Shown here in pieces: positions 44,725 through 53,647 of a DNA stretch of 64,000 bases. The first letter of the stretch is position 1; each line of letters starts with the position of its first letter. A program made the translations under genes and the position numbers. The DNA comes from an uncultured Blautia sp. (lineage in GTDB: Bacteria > Bacillota > Clostridia > Lachnospirales > Lachnospiraceae), in NCBI GenBank assembly GCA_900542045.1, contig UQMI01000008.1, positions 1 to 64,000 on the forward strand, written 5' to 3'. The notes beneath the pieces are model-generated. The model was not told the DNA's origin and made no database searches. It saw nothing but the letters and a program-made list of their open reading frames with translations.

Positions 44725-46911
44725 CTATTTCAGATTCAGACCGCTGAGGGCTTCTGCCAGTGCATTATTCACCGGCGTTTCTGCCTCTTTCTTTTGTTTA
44801 CGCATATAATTCTGCACATCTCTTTTGCTGACGCCAGCTCCCTCTTTCTGCCTTCTGGACTGGAAAGAGGACAGTTTTTCCTTATAGCCGCAGGTGCAGA
44901 TAAAGGTCTCTTCCTTCCCTTTGACATACAGTTCCATACGCTTATGACACTTGGGGCATCGGGCATTGGTTGTCCGTGAAATGGTTTCACGGTAGCCGCA
45001 TTCCCTGTCCTGGCAGACAAGCATTTTACTGTTCTTTCCATTAACCGCCAGAAGGCGCTTGCCGCAGTTGGGGCAGATCTTGTTAGTCAGATTGTCATGA
45101 CGGAACTGTCCTTCTCCGGCCCGGATTTCCTGTACGATTTCTCTGGTGTATTCCCGTATGTCTCTGATAAACTGTTCCTGCCTGAGTTTTCCGCTGGCGA
45201 TCCTGGAAAGCTTCATCTCCCAGTCTGCCGTCAGCTCCGGCTTCTTCAGATCCTCCGGTACCAGTTCCAGAAGCTGTCTGGCTTTGGAAGTAATATGGAT
45301 TTCATTTCCCTTTTTCTCCATCAGAAATGAATGGAACAGTTTTTCGATGATATCCGCTCTGGTGGCTACCGTACCAAGACCGCCGGTCTCTCCAAGGGTC
45401 CTGACGGCATCGGCATCTCTGGTCTTCATATATTTTACCGGATTTTCCATTGCCGCCAGCAAAGTAGCCTCTGTAAAACGGGCCGGTGGCTTTGTCTTTC
45501 CTGTCGTGACCGACGTCTGCAGGATGGGCAGACTCTCTCCCTGCTTCAGCTCTGGAAGAATCTGTTCCCGCACATTCTCTTCTTCTGTTTCCTCCAGAAT
45601 ATCTTCTTGCTCATAGACCGCTTTCCAGCCCGGATCTTGTACTGTCTTTCCTCTGGCGGTGAACAGCTGGTCACCTGCCTTTGCCGTTACGGTTGCCTGT
45701 TCATAGACGAACGCCGGATACAGCACACTGATAAAACGACGCACTACCATATCATAAATTTTCCGTTCTTCACTGGTCATCTGACCAAGCTGCACAAACT
45801 GCTCCGTGGGAATGATCGCATGGTGATCGCTGACCTTTTTGTCATCTACAAAGCTGCTGTTAACCGTCACCGGTCTGCGCAGAGCCACAGCCGCAGCAGT
45901 TTTATACGGCCCTACCCCACAGGCGGAAAGACGCTCACGGATCGTTGGCACCACATCTTTCCCAATATAGCGTGAATCGGTACGAGGATAGGTCAGCACT
46001 TTATGGTTTTCATACAGACGCTGCATAATATTTAAAGTCTCCTTGGCAGAAAACCCGTATTTCTGGTTTGCCTCTCTCTGCAGCGTAGTCAGGTCATACA
46101 AACCAGGTGACAGCATCTTCTTTTTCTTCTTTTCCACAGAAATGATCTGCAGGGTCTGATCCTGCAGTCGGCTTCGGATACCTTCTATTTTTTCTTTCTG
46201 GAACGACCGGGTATTGCCTTTCTCATCTCTCCAGGTCCATACCAATCCCTTTGTCCGCAGCTGTATACCATAGTACTCTTTCGGGACAAACTCCCGTATC
46301 TCCTGCTCTCTGGCAGCAATCATAGCCAGCGTAGGTGTCTGTACTCTGCCGCAGGAAAGCTGCGCATTGTACTTACAGGTCAAAGCTCTGGTTCCATTGA
46401 TTCCCACCAGCCAGTCTGCTTCCGCCCTGGCCACTGCCGCATGATACAGATTTTCATAGGCTCTTCCATCTTTGAGCTGCGCAAATCCCTGGGAAATAGC
46501 CCGATCCGTAACAGAAGAAATCCAGAGCCGCCGTACCGGTTTCCTGCATCCTGCCTTTTCCAGGATCCATCTGGCCACCAACTCTCCCTCTCTTCCTGCG
46601 TCTGTGGCAATGATCACCTCCGAAATATCTTTGCGGAACAACTGATTCTTCACATTCTGATACTGCTTGGAAGTCTGGCGGATCACAACCAGTTTCATTT
46701 TTTCCGGTATCATGGGAAGCGTATCCATGTTCCACTGAACATATTTTTTATCGTATTCCTCTGGATCCGCCAGAGTCACCAGATGCCCAAGAGCCCAGGT
46801 GACCACATATTTCGCTCCCTCCAGATATCCGCCGCCTTTCTGACTGCAGCGCAGCACTCTGGCTATGTCTCTGGCCACAGATGGTTTTTCTGCCAATACT
46901 AATGCCTTCAT
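44725..46911 (-). CDS. topB: DNA topoisomerase III
   Basis: The protein has 728 residues of type IA. The N-terminal Toprim domain opens with MKALVLAEKPSVARDIARVL. The catalytic tyrosine lies in LTYPRTDSRYI, and QLSCGRVQTPTLAMIA is also typical. The C-terminus has zinc-finger-like segments (CPNCGKRLLA, CPKCHKRM). It relaxes and decatenates DNA. It is translationally coupled (ATGA) to the upstream DUF134-NifX gene. Stand-alone topB genes on mobile elements exist, but nothing mobile is visible around this one. Confidence 0.96.
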   Translation of the reverse strand: MKALVLAEKPSVARDIARVLRCSQKGGGYLEGAKYVVTWALGHLVTLADPEEYDKKYVQWNMDTLPMIPEKMKLVVIRQTSKQYQNVKNQLFRKDISEVIIATDAGREGELVARWILEKAGCRKPVRRLWISSVTDRAISQGFAQLKDGRAYENLYHAAVARAEADWLVGINGTRALTCKYNAQLSCGRVQTPTLAMIAAREQEIREFVPKEYYGIQLRTKGLVWTWRDEKGNTRSFQKEKIEGIRSRLQDQTLQIISVEKKKKKMLSPGLYDLTTLQREANQKYGFSAKETLNIMQRLYENHKVLTYPRTDSRYIGKDVVPTIRERLSACGVGPYKTAAAVALRRPVTVNSSFVDDKKVSDHHAIIPTEQFVQLGQMTSEERKIYDMVVRRFISVLYPAFVYEQATVTAKAGDQLFTARGKTVQDPGWKAVYEQEDILEETEEENVREQILPELKQGESLPILQTSVTTGKTKPPARFTEATLLAAMENPVKYMKTRDADAVRTLGETGGLGTVATRADIIEKLFHSFLMEKKGNEIHITSKARQLLELVPEDLKKPELTADWEMKLSRIASGKLRQEQFIRDIREYTREIVQEIRAGEGQFRHDNLTNKICPNCGKRLLAVNGKNSKMLVCQDRECGYRETISRTTNARCPKCHKRMELYVKGKEETFICTCGYKEKLSSFQSRRQKEGAGVSKRDVQNYMRKQKKEAETPVNNALAEALSGLNLK

Positions 46912-47585
46912 CCTTTACATTCCTCCGGTCTTTCACTATTTCGTTCCCGTCGCGTACTTCCCCCTCCGCTCAGAAAGGAAAGCACCTGCATATCTGCATC
47001 TCCCTCTGCTCCGGGATAGATACGGATTTCTCTCTCTGCCAGCGCATTTCTGGCTCCCGCTCCGATTCCTCCGCAGATTACGATCTGTACTGCCTCACGG
47101 CTCAGAAGATCTGCCAGCATTCGTCTGGAATATTCTCCCGAATCCAGAATCCGGGTATCTGTAACCTGATTCTGTACCACATCGTACAGCTTAAAGCATC
47201 TGGCTCTTCCAAAATGCGGAAAGATCCTGCCATCCTCCCAGGGGACGGCAATCCGTGTCCTGGGCTTCTCCTTCCTTTCAGAAATTTCTGTACCTCTGTT
47301 ATCCAGAGAATAATTTCCTCCTTCAATTTCCAGAGTTCCTCCTTCCACCAGATACCGGGCCAGCTTCCCACGGGCAGAAGTGTAAAGACTCTGTACCGTA
47401 GCCCTTCCCACTTCCATGGACGCCGCACATTCTTCCTGGGTCATGCCCAGATAATCAATCAGACGGATGGCTTCAAACTCTTCCACCTGCAGCACGATCT
47501 TCATGTTTTCCTTTGCCTCTTTTGTAAAAAAGGCCCGGAATCTGGGCAGCTGGCCTACTTTTTTGCACTTGTTTGGTCTGGGCAT
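46908..47585 (-). CDS. DUF134 / NifX-NifB domain fusion protein
   Basis: The protein has 225 residues. The first ~100 form a DUF134 helix-turn-helix (MPRPNKCKKVGQLP, EEFEAIRLIDYLGMTQEECA, MEVGRATVQSL). The second part (~115-200) is a dinitrogenase iron-molybdenum cofactor domain (IAVPWEDGRIFPHFGRARCF, QIVICGGIGAGARNAL). DUF134 proteins are putative DNA-binding partners of such cofactor-carrier domains, and fused forms occur in Clostridia. A role in metal-cofactor sensing is inferred. The promoter is probably TTGACA-18-TTGAAT at 47644-47615. It overlaps topB by four bases. Confidence 0.88.
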   Translation of the reverse strand: MPRPNKCKKVGQLPRFRAFFTKEAKENMKIVLQVEEFEAIRLIDYLGMTQEECAASMEVGRATVQSLYTSARGKLARYLVEGGTLEIEGGNYSLDNRGTEISERKEKPRTRIAVPWEDGRIFPHFGRARCFKLYDVVQNQVTDTRILDSGEYSRRMLADLLSREAVQIVICGGIGAGARNALAEREIRIYPGAEGDADMQVLSFLSGGGSTRRERNSERPEECKG

Positions 47586-47614
47586 CTTTTATTCCCCCTT
47601 TAAATATCCCTTTC

Positions 47615-47644
47615 ATTCAACCAGACTCTCCGTCGGTCTGTCAA
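47615..47644 (-). promoter_or_regulatory. Promoter of the DUF134-topB operon
   Basis: On the minus strand, -35 TTGACA (47644-47639), 18-base spacer, -10 TTGAAT (47620-47615). Confidence 0.5.
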
Positions 47645-47804
47645 TACCTATTCCTTCTTTTCTTCTGTTTTTCGTATAAGATATTTCTGTTTTTCTTTTT
47701 CTGTGATACAATTTATCCATACTGCCGGAGGCGGGCCGGTCCATCCGCCTGCGCACTTTTGACTCCGGTATTTATTGATCCATCAGCGTACAGGAGGACA
47801 CAAC

Positions 47805-48728
47805 ATGTATTATTTTATCATCAATCCCAATTCCCGTTCCGGAACCGGCCTTCGCATCTGGAGACAGCTGGAACAACAGCTGAAAAATCAGCAGATCTCC
47901 TATCAGGCCTATCTGACCGAATACGTGGGGCACGCCAGAAAGCTGGCCCATGCCCTGTCAGATTCTGCCGTCCCCCGTACCATCGTGGTCCTGGGCGGAG
48001 ACGGAACCGTCAATGAAGTTCTGGACGGATTGATTCTTTCCGACCACATTACCCTGGGGTACATTCCCGCCGGATCCGGCAATGATTTTGCCAGAGGACT
48101 GGGGATTCCCCAAAATCCCCGGAAAGCGCTGGACTGTATCCTGCATCACGGACAGATCCGGGAGATCCGGCTGGGTCAGGTGAAAGCAGATGGAAAAACC
48201 CACCGTTTCGGCACCAGCACAGGAATCGGCTATGATGCCTCCATCTGCCATGAGAATCTGTCTTCTCCGCTGAAAAAAATGCTGAACCGTCTGCATCTTG
48301 GCAAGCTTTCCTACGTATTAATAGGTATTCGACAGTTTTTTCTCTGGAAGCCTGCTGCTGTCACACTGTATCTGGATGACAGACGCAGACTTTTCTTTCC
48401 GAAAACGTATTTTGCAGCTGCCATGAACCTGCCCTGTGAAGGAGGGGGATTTCGTTTCTGTCCCAAAGCCAGCCCTGATACCCCTTATTTGGACGTCTGC
48501 GTAGCAGAAAATATCACCAAAGGCAAATTCATCTGTCTGCTCCCTCTTGCTTTTTTCGGCCGGCATACCCGCTTCCAGGGCGTACACCTGTACCGCTGCC
48601 GGAAGCTTGTGATCCAGAGTGCCGTTTTGCTGCCTGTACACCGGGATGGCGAGTCCGGCGGCTACCAGTCAGAATTAATAATAAATTTAGAAAATATGCC
48701 TTTAAAAGTGATAGTCCCTGTGATATAA
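47805..48728 (+). CDS. Diacylglycerol kinase-family lipid kinase
   Basis: The protein has 307 residues from the ATG at 47805 behind AGGAGG. The DAGK catalytic signature VLGGDGTVNEVLDG and the IPAGSGNDFARGL block place it in the YegS/DgkB/BmrU family, which phosphorylates diacylglycerol or related lipids at the membrane. The C-terminal beta-sandwich is complete. The following PAP2 phosphatase gene begins 58 bases downstream. A kinase and a phosphatase acting on lipid phosphates make a plausible pair. Confidence 0.94.
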   Translation: MYYFIINPNSRSGTGLRIWRQLEQQLKNQQISYQAYLTEYVGHARKLAHALSDSAVPRTIVVLGGDGTVNEVLDGLILSDHITLGYIPAGSGNDFARGLGIPQNPRKALDCILHHGQIREIRLGQVKADGKTHRFGTSTGIGYDASICHENLSSPLKKMLNRLHLGKLSYVLIGIRQFFLWKPAAVTLYLDDRRRLFFPKTYFAAAMNLPCEGGGFRFCPKASPDTPYLDVCVAENITKGKFICLLPLAFFGRHTRFQGVHLYRCRKLVIQSAVLLPVHRDGESGGYQSELIINLENMPLKVIVPVI

Positions 48729-48786
48729 TGCTTCCTGATTCAGAGAAAGGAATCCTCCAGACATAAACAGGGAGGAAGGTGACAGC

Positions 48787-49452
48787 TTGCATTCTTTTAA
48801 AAATTTTTTTAAAAAATATGGCCATGGTTTCTGGATGGCCGGTTATGCTTTTATCTATTTAATTATCTTTTTCTATCTGGAACACAGAGACGTTGCTTCC
48901 TATCATTGGATTCACACTGCTCTGGATGACGAGATTCCGTTTTGTGAATATTTTATTGTACCATACCTGCTCTGGTTTCCTTATCAGGTTTTTGCAATTT
49001 TATATTTTATTTTCTGCAACAAAAACAAACAGGAATATTACCGTCTCATTAAAATGCTTTGCATGGGCATGAGCCTTTTTTTGCTGATCTCTTTCGTATA
49101 TCCCAATGGCCATCATCTTCGTCCGGATACCTTCGCAAGAGATAATTTGTTTGTACAGCTGGTACAACTGCTGTATACAGCTGATACAGCTACCAATGTA
49201 CTGCCCAGTATACACGTATTCAACTCCCTGACGGTCCACATGGCTATCGTCAACTGTCAGTCGCTCCGCAGGCACCGCTTTATCCGGATTGCTTCTCTTG
49301 TACTGACAGTGAGCATTGTACTGTCCACCATGTTCTTAAAACAGCACTCTGTGATTGATGTCTGTTTTGGTACAGGACTTGCTTTCGCCGGTTATTTCCT
49401 GTTTTTCCGGGAACCGCGTACTTCGAAAGAATCCTCTTCCGCCTGTATCTGA
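48787..49452 (+). CDS. PAP2 superfamily membrane phosphatase
   Basis: The protein has 221 residues. The start is TTG at 48787 behind GGGAGGAAGG. Five or six helices are visible. The phosphatase motifs are VLPSIHVFNS (motif 2, PSxH) and STMFLKQHSVIDV (motif 3, with the catalytic H and D); the first motif is weak. The active site would face outside. It probably dephosphorylates lipid phosphates, consistent with the lipid kinase gene upstream. A bidirectional terminator follows. Confidence 0.9.
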   Translation: MHSFKNFFKKYGHGFWMAGYAFIYLIIFFYLEHRDVASYHWIHTALDDEIPFCEYFIVPYLLWFPYQVFAILYFIFCNKNKQEYYRLIKMLCMGMSLFLLISFVYPNGHHLRPDTFARDNLFVQLVQLLYTADTATNVLPSIHVFNSLTVHMAIVNCQSLRRHRFIRIASLVLTVSIVLSTMFLKQHSVIDVCFGTGLAFAGYFLFFREPRTSKESSSACI

Positions 49453-49477
49453 TATCTGAAGTATTTTTTCATCATAC

Positions 49478-49528
49478 AAAACAGCCTTTTCCGCAAAGCT
49501 GACCGTTCTGCCGAAAAGACTGTTTTTT
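49478..49528. terminator. Bidirectional terminator between PAP2 and GT2 genes
   Basis: AAAACAG-CCTTTTC (from 49478) pairs with GAAAAG-CTGTTTTTT (to 49528), with A and T runs at both ends, between two convergent genes. Confidence 0.75.
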
Positions 49529-49556
49529 ATATCGGGCTGTTTAAATATGGATGATG

Positions 49557-50573
49557 CTAGTTGAAACCATAAAACTTCTGGCAAATCTTATATGCAGTCA
49601 CCGAGATCTTCCTTCCGCCATTTCCCGGCAGATTCATGGCACGTCCCAGGAGACCAAAGCGCAGCCGGTAATACAGCCTTTTATCTGCGTTCTTCAGATA
49701 TTCCCACAATTCCGCCTTCTTCTTCAGATTTTCCTCTGTTCCGGAGCGAATCAGCATAATGGAAGAAACTGTCATAATGATCTCCAGATAATCCATCATA
49801 TATTTCCTCAGACCCTTGGGTCTCAGATTATACTGCGTAAACACATCGATCATCCGGCGGTTCACCCGAAGCTGCTGGTCAATCCGGCTGATCATCACCT
49901 TCTCATTGACTGACTGGTCATCTCTTCCAATAAAATACCGGTAGAAATTCACGTCCAGATAATACATTTTAGACACATAAGGAAGCGGTTCAAAGGCAAA
50001 CAGATTATCCACATAAAAGGTATGGGTAGGCAATTCCAGACCGCAGTCATAAAGCAGCTTGGTGCGGTAGATCAGAGAATGCATAAGCAGATATTTTCCT
50101 TTTGGCATATGCCGGATCTTCTCCCATCCAAAAACCTGATTTTCCGGAAAGCAGTGACGATACTGCATCACCTTTTTCCGTTTTGCCCCTTGTTTCTCAT
50201 AAACAAAATTGCTGATCAGCATATCCACGGTCTCCGAACCACACAGGATCTCTCCCAAAGTACGGATGATGGTCTGATAGGCTTCTTTCTGCACCCAGTC
50301 ATCGCTGTCCACCACCTTAAAATATGCCCCGGTGGCATTTTTGATGCCAGTATTCACCGCTCCTCCGTGACCGGCATTTTCCTGGTGGACTGCCTTGACG
50401 ATTCCCGGATACTCCGCCGCATAGCGGTCCGCGATCTCCGCTGTCCTGTCTTTGGATCCATCATCCACGATAATGATCTCCACGCTGTCTCCTCCCACCA
50501 GCAGGGAATCGATACACTTTTCCATATATTGTTCCGAATTGTAACAAGGTATTGCAATACTTAATATCTTCAT
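49557..50573 (-). CDS. Family 2 glycosyltransferase
   Basis: The protein has 338 residues. The GT-A fold starts at once with LSIAIPCYNSEQYMEKCIDS, then EIIIVDDGSKDRT, GHGGAVNTGIKNATG and the metal/nucleotide-sugar motif VVDSDDW (the DXD equivalent). The C-terminal half is conserved in clostridial GT2s that build surface polysaccharides, but acceptor and sugar are unknown. There is no membrane helix. Its start overlaps the end of mutY by four bases. Confidence 0.93.
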   Translation of the reverse strand: MKILSIAIPCYNSEQYMEKCIDSLLVGGDSVEIIIVDDGSKDRTAEIADRYAAEYPGIVKAVHQENAGHGGAVNTGIKNATGAYFKVVDSDDWVQKEAYQTIIRTLGEILCGSETVDMLISNFVYEKQGAKRKKVMQYRHCFPENQVFGWEKIRHMPKGKYLLMHSLIYRTKLLYDCGLELPTHTFYVDNLFAFEPLPYVSKMYYLDVNFYRYFIGRDDQSVNEKVMISRIDQQLRVNRRMIDVFTQYNLRPKGLRKYMMDYLEIIMTVSSIMLIRSGTEENLKKKAELWEYLKNADKRLYYRLRFGLLGRAMNLPGNGGRKISVTAYKICQKFYGFN

Positions 50574-51643
50574 ACTTGCTTCTCCTTCCAGTATTTTGCA
50601 TAGGCATCAAAGGCCGATGGAATGGCATACCGGCTGCTGGATTCTTCCGGTGCCACCAGGATACAGTCGCCTCTTTCTCTTTCTTCCATAGCCTCCACCC
50701 TGATCTGATACCCTTTCATCCGCCATTCCACATGGGAAAAAATATGCTTCGCGTCGCCCAGCGCGCGGATCCGAAGGGGAACAAATCCCATTTCTTTTAC
50801 TTTTTCCAGTGCTTCTTCTTCTGTCAGGTGTCCTTCCAGGTTCAGCGGTTCATACAAACCTGCCAGAAGTCCTTTTCCAGGTCTTTTGCAGATGGCCAGC
50901 CGTTCTCCGTCCTGCACCACCAAAATCGTACGTTCCTGAATCTTTCGTTCTTTTTTAGGGGCTTTCACCGGAAGCTCCTCCACCCGTCCTTTCTGTCGGG
51001 CCAGACAGAACTCCTGTACAGGACAATCCGTACACCGGGCCGCGCCATTGGGAACACAGACCATAGCTCCCAGTTCCATTAAAGCCTGATTAAAATCTCC
51101 CGGCCGATCTTCAGGAATCACTTTCAGCAGCAGTTCTTCCATTCTCTTTTTCACAGACTGCCTGCTGATATCTTCTTCCATCTCCAGAAGTCTGGATATC
51201 ACACGAAGTACATTGCCGTCCACGGCAGGTACCGGAATTCCATACGCAATAGAAGCAATGGCCCCTGCCGTATAGCTCCCGATCCCCTGCAGTTTCAGAA
51301 GCTCTTTATAGTCTGCAGGCAGAACGCCTCCATAATCTTCCATAATCTGACACGCCGCCTTCTGCATATTACGCACCCGATTGTAATATCCCAGGCCCTC
51401 CCAAAGCTTCAGAAGCTCCTCCTGGGGACATTCTGCCAGATCCTTTATTGCCGGAAGACGCTCCATAAATCTTCGGAAATAAGGCTTCACCGCCTCCACC
51501 CTGGTCTGCTGCAGCATGATTTCCGACACCCAGGTATAATACGCGTTGTTTTTATCTCTCCAGGGCAGCTTTCTCTTTTCTTTATCGTACCACAAAAGCA
51601 GTGGTTCTATCATGGAAATTAAAATATTTTCGTATTTCATCAT
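50570..51643 (-). CDS. mutY: Adenine DNA glycosylase MutY
   Basis: The protein has 357 residues. It removes A mispaired with 8-oxoguanine. The HhH-GPD core has LPWRD, MLQQTRVEAV with the catalytic Glu, and LQGIGSYTAGAIASIAYG followed by VDGNV with the catalytic Asp. A [4Fe-4S] cluster is formed by CVPNGAARCTDCPVQEFC (C-X7-C-X2-C-X5-C). A C-terminal NUDIX-like domain follows. Two adjacent ATGs (51643 and 51640) are possible starts; the first forms an ATGA overlap with sfsA. Confidence 0.96.
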   Translation of the reverse strand: MMKYENILISMIEPLLLWYDKEKRKLPWRDKNNAYYTWVSEIMLQQTRVEAVKPYFRRFMERLPAIKDLAECPQEELLKLWEGLGYYNRVRNMQKAACQIMEDYGGVLPADYKELLKLQGIGSYTAGAIASIAYGIPVPAVDGNVLRVISRLLEMEEDISRQSVKKRMEELLLKVIPEDRPGDFNQALMELGAMVCVPNGAARCTDCPVQEFCLARQKGRVEELPVKAPKKERKIQERTILVVQDGERLAICKRPGKGLLAGLYEPLNLEGHLTEEEALEKVKEMGFVPLRIRALGDAKHIFSHVEWRMKGYQIRVEAMEERERGDCILVAPEESSSRYAIPSAFDAYAKYWKEKQV

Positions 51644-52329
51644 TCTTCCTCTAGTACAATCTGCACAGGCTGATCTATAAAAATGGAATCCATTTCCACC
51701 TGACAATCCATGGCCAGAATTTTAACACCAGCCTCTCTGGCCCGCAGCAGAGCTTCTCCAAATTCCCGGTGCGTCTTCCAATTGGGCCGCCATTGGAAAA
51801 CCTCTTTCATCTGAATCACAAACAGGATCCAGGCCTCAAAATCTTCCTTTCTGCAGGCCATCAATTCTTCTATATGCTTTACGCCTCGTTCTGTAGGCGC
51901 ATCCGGAAACCGGGCAATCCCCTTTTCTTCCAGTGTCACGCCTTTTACTTCCAGAAAAATCTTTTTTCCGCTCTCCTCTATATAAAAATCAAAACGAGAT
52001 TTTCCGTAGGAAACTTCCCGGCGGATAACAGCATTTTCAGGAAATATGCCGGAAGTCTTCAGCCATTCTTCTGCGGCTTCATTGACCATCTGGGAATCCA
52101 TGTTGACCCATCGCCCCTGTTTTTTCACAGAGACAAGATCATAATCTGTTTTCCTGCCTGGTCGTCCCGCAAAAACAAGTCCCACCTCCGCGCCCGGCAC
52201 CAGGAGTTCCCTGCACCTTCCTGTGTTTTTCACATGACAGATCAGCTCTTTTTTATTCACAGCTACATGGGCCAGGAAGCGATTGGGTCGTTTCAGAAAA
52301 ATACCTTTTGTTATATTTTCATATCTCAT
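51640..52329 (-). CDS. sfsA: SfsA family DNA/RNA nuclease
   Basis: The protein has 229 residues. RPNRFLAHV, HVKNTGRCRELLVPG and FLEVKGVTLEEKGIARFPDAPT (split as FLEVKGVTLEE and ARFPDAPTERG) are hallmark SfsA segments. The PD-(D/E)XK-type residues lie in RFDFYIE and EVKG. SfsA was first described as a sugar fermentation stimulation protein and later assigned nuclease activity. It is the first gene of sfsA-mutY-GT2. Confidence 0.95.
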   Translation of the reverse strand: MRYENITKGIFLKRPNRFLAHVAVNKKELICHVKNTGRCRELLVPGAEVGLVFAGRPGRKTDYDLVSVKKQGRWVNMDSQMVNEAAEEWLKTSGIFPENAVIRREVSYGKSRFDFYIEESGKKIFLEVKGVTLEEKGIARFPDAPTERGVKHIEELMACRKEDFEAWILFVIQMKEVFQWRPNWKTHREFGEALLRAREAGVKILAMDCQVEMDSIFIDQPVQIVLEEE

Positions 52330-52518
52330 AATATCAGTTCCGGAAGCTGCCAGTCAAACAGCATTTCCATTTTCTTTCATTTTCTATGCTTTCTTTGTTG
52401 GTCACCGGTCTTATCATAACATATTTTAGCGAAAAAGACAGTTGCTTTTTCCCATAACCTTCGATAAAATAAAAAAACGAAAGATGCAGAAACTATAAAC
52501 GCGGAGGAAAAACACATT

Positions 52519-53136
52519 ATGGATAGTATAATTTTTGATCTAGACGGCACTCTCTGGGATTCCACCGAAAGCATTGCCAAATCCTGGGACAAGGCAGTCC
52601 GAGAACAGACTCCCCTGAATGTAACCATCACCAAAGATACCATGACCCCTCTACTGGGGCAGATCCTGCCGGATATCGTCCGGGCCATATTTCCGGAAGA
52701 ATCTGAAGAATCCAGAGAACACCTCTTGAAAATCTGCTGCCAGCAGGAACATGAAGATCTTTTAAAAAAGTGCGCTCCCCTGTATGAGGGACTGGAAGAT
52801 ACACTGGCAAAGCTTTCCGATAAATATCAGCTTTTTATTGTCAGCAACTGTGAGGCCGGTTACATAGAAGTTTTTCTGGAAACCAGCGGACTGGGAGATT
52901 ATTTTTCCGGCCATCTCTGTCCGGGAGACACAGGCCACGCCAAAGCCCACAATATCAGGGAGCTGATCCAGCGTTACCATCTGCGTTCTCCTGTTTACGT
53001 AGGGGATACCCAGGGTGACTGCGATGCCACCAAAGAAGCTGGCATTCCCTTTGTTTTTGCCGCATACGGCCTTGGATTTGCTGAAAATCCAGATTATACC
53101 ATTTACAAACTTCCGGAACTTCTGGACCTGTTTTAA
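52519..53136 (+). CDS. HAD superfamily hydrolase
   Basis: The protein has 205 residues from the ATG at 52519 behind CGGAGG. The HAD motifs are FDLDGTLWDS (motif I), IVSNC (motif II), the lysine in HAKAHN, and YVGDTQGDCDAT (motif IV). An alpha-helical cap lies between motifs I and II. It is similar to phosphoglycolate phosphatase or beta-phosphoglucomutase-like enzymes, with the substrate undetermined. It is transcribed alone and ends at the terminator at 53230-53271. Confidence 0.93.
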   Translation: MDSIIFDLDGTLWDSTESIAKSWDKAVREQTPLNVTITKDTMTPLLGQILPDIVRAIFPEESEESREHLLKICCQQEHEDLLKKCAPLYEGLEDTLAKLSDKYQLFIVSNCEAGYIEVFLETSGLGDYFSGHLCPGDTGHAKAHNIRELIQRYHLRSPVYVGDTQGDCDATKEAGIPFVFAAYGLGFAENPDYTIYKLPELLDLF

Positions 53137-53229
53137 AATAGCGGCCCGCCATCTCCTCTCCCTGTCAGGGGTACGGAACTTCAAAAACAGCGGGCTGTTC
53201 CTTTTGTATGATCTGATAGCCAGTATAGG

Positions 53230-53271
53230 AAAATCCCTCCATCGTCTGCTCAAAGATGATGGAGGGATTTT
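53230..53271. terminator. Bidirectional terminator after the HAD gene
   Basis: A perfect 14-bp stem AAAATCCCTCCATC (53230-53243) / GATGGAGGGATTTT (53258-53271) between the convergent HAD and DUF3784 genes. A short GCAGGATTCTTTTT sequence just after it resembles the 3' end of the three-hairpin repeat. Confidence 0.8.
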
Positions 53272-53288
53272 GTTTCGCAGGATTCTTT

Positions 53289-53588
53289 TTATTTTTTACA
53301 GTATTTCTTGATATAAATGATCTCTCCCACAATGACCAGGATAATAAAGATCATATACACCGTGGATGCCACAAAATTTTTGACAAAAATCGTTACCACA
53401 TTGGCCGCGCCCAGGAGAAGGAATCCCACTCCGAAGCCTTTAGCCATTTTCTTATCATCATAGATTCCCTTTCTTTCAGAGGCACCCTTTTCACCGCCCA
53501 TAAACAGATCCCCATGACCGGTCAGCAGAGCGATTCCAACTCCAAATAAGACAATGGCAAATATCCAGTCGAATAACTCAAAATTCAT
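53289..53588 (-). CDS. DUF3784-like small membrane protein
   Basis: The protein has 99 residues from the ATG at 53588 behind AGAGGAG. Three helices are predicted: residues ~5-22, ~50-70 and ~75-95. The connecting segment contains a glycine-rich loop and YDDKKMAKGFGVGFLLLGAA, a pattern typical of the DUF3784 family in Firmicutes. The function is unknown. It follows the L,D-transpeptidase gene on the same strand. Confidence 0.75.
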   Translation of the reverse strand: MNFELFDWIFAIVLFGVGIALLTGHGDLFMGGEKGASERKGIYDDKKMAKGFGVGFLLLGAANVVTIFVKNFVASTVYMIFIILVIVGEIIYIKKYCKK

Positions 53589-53647
53589 TTTCTTTTCTCC
53601 TCTTCTGTATTTCCGGAGGATCCCTGTCAAAGGTCAGCTCCCGGTTA

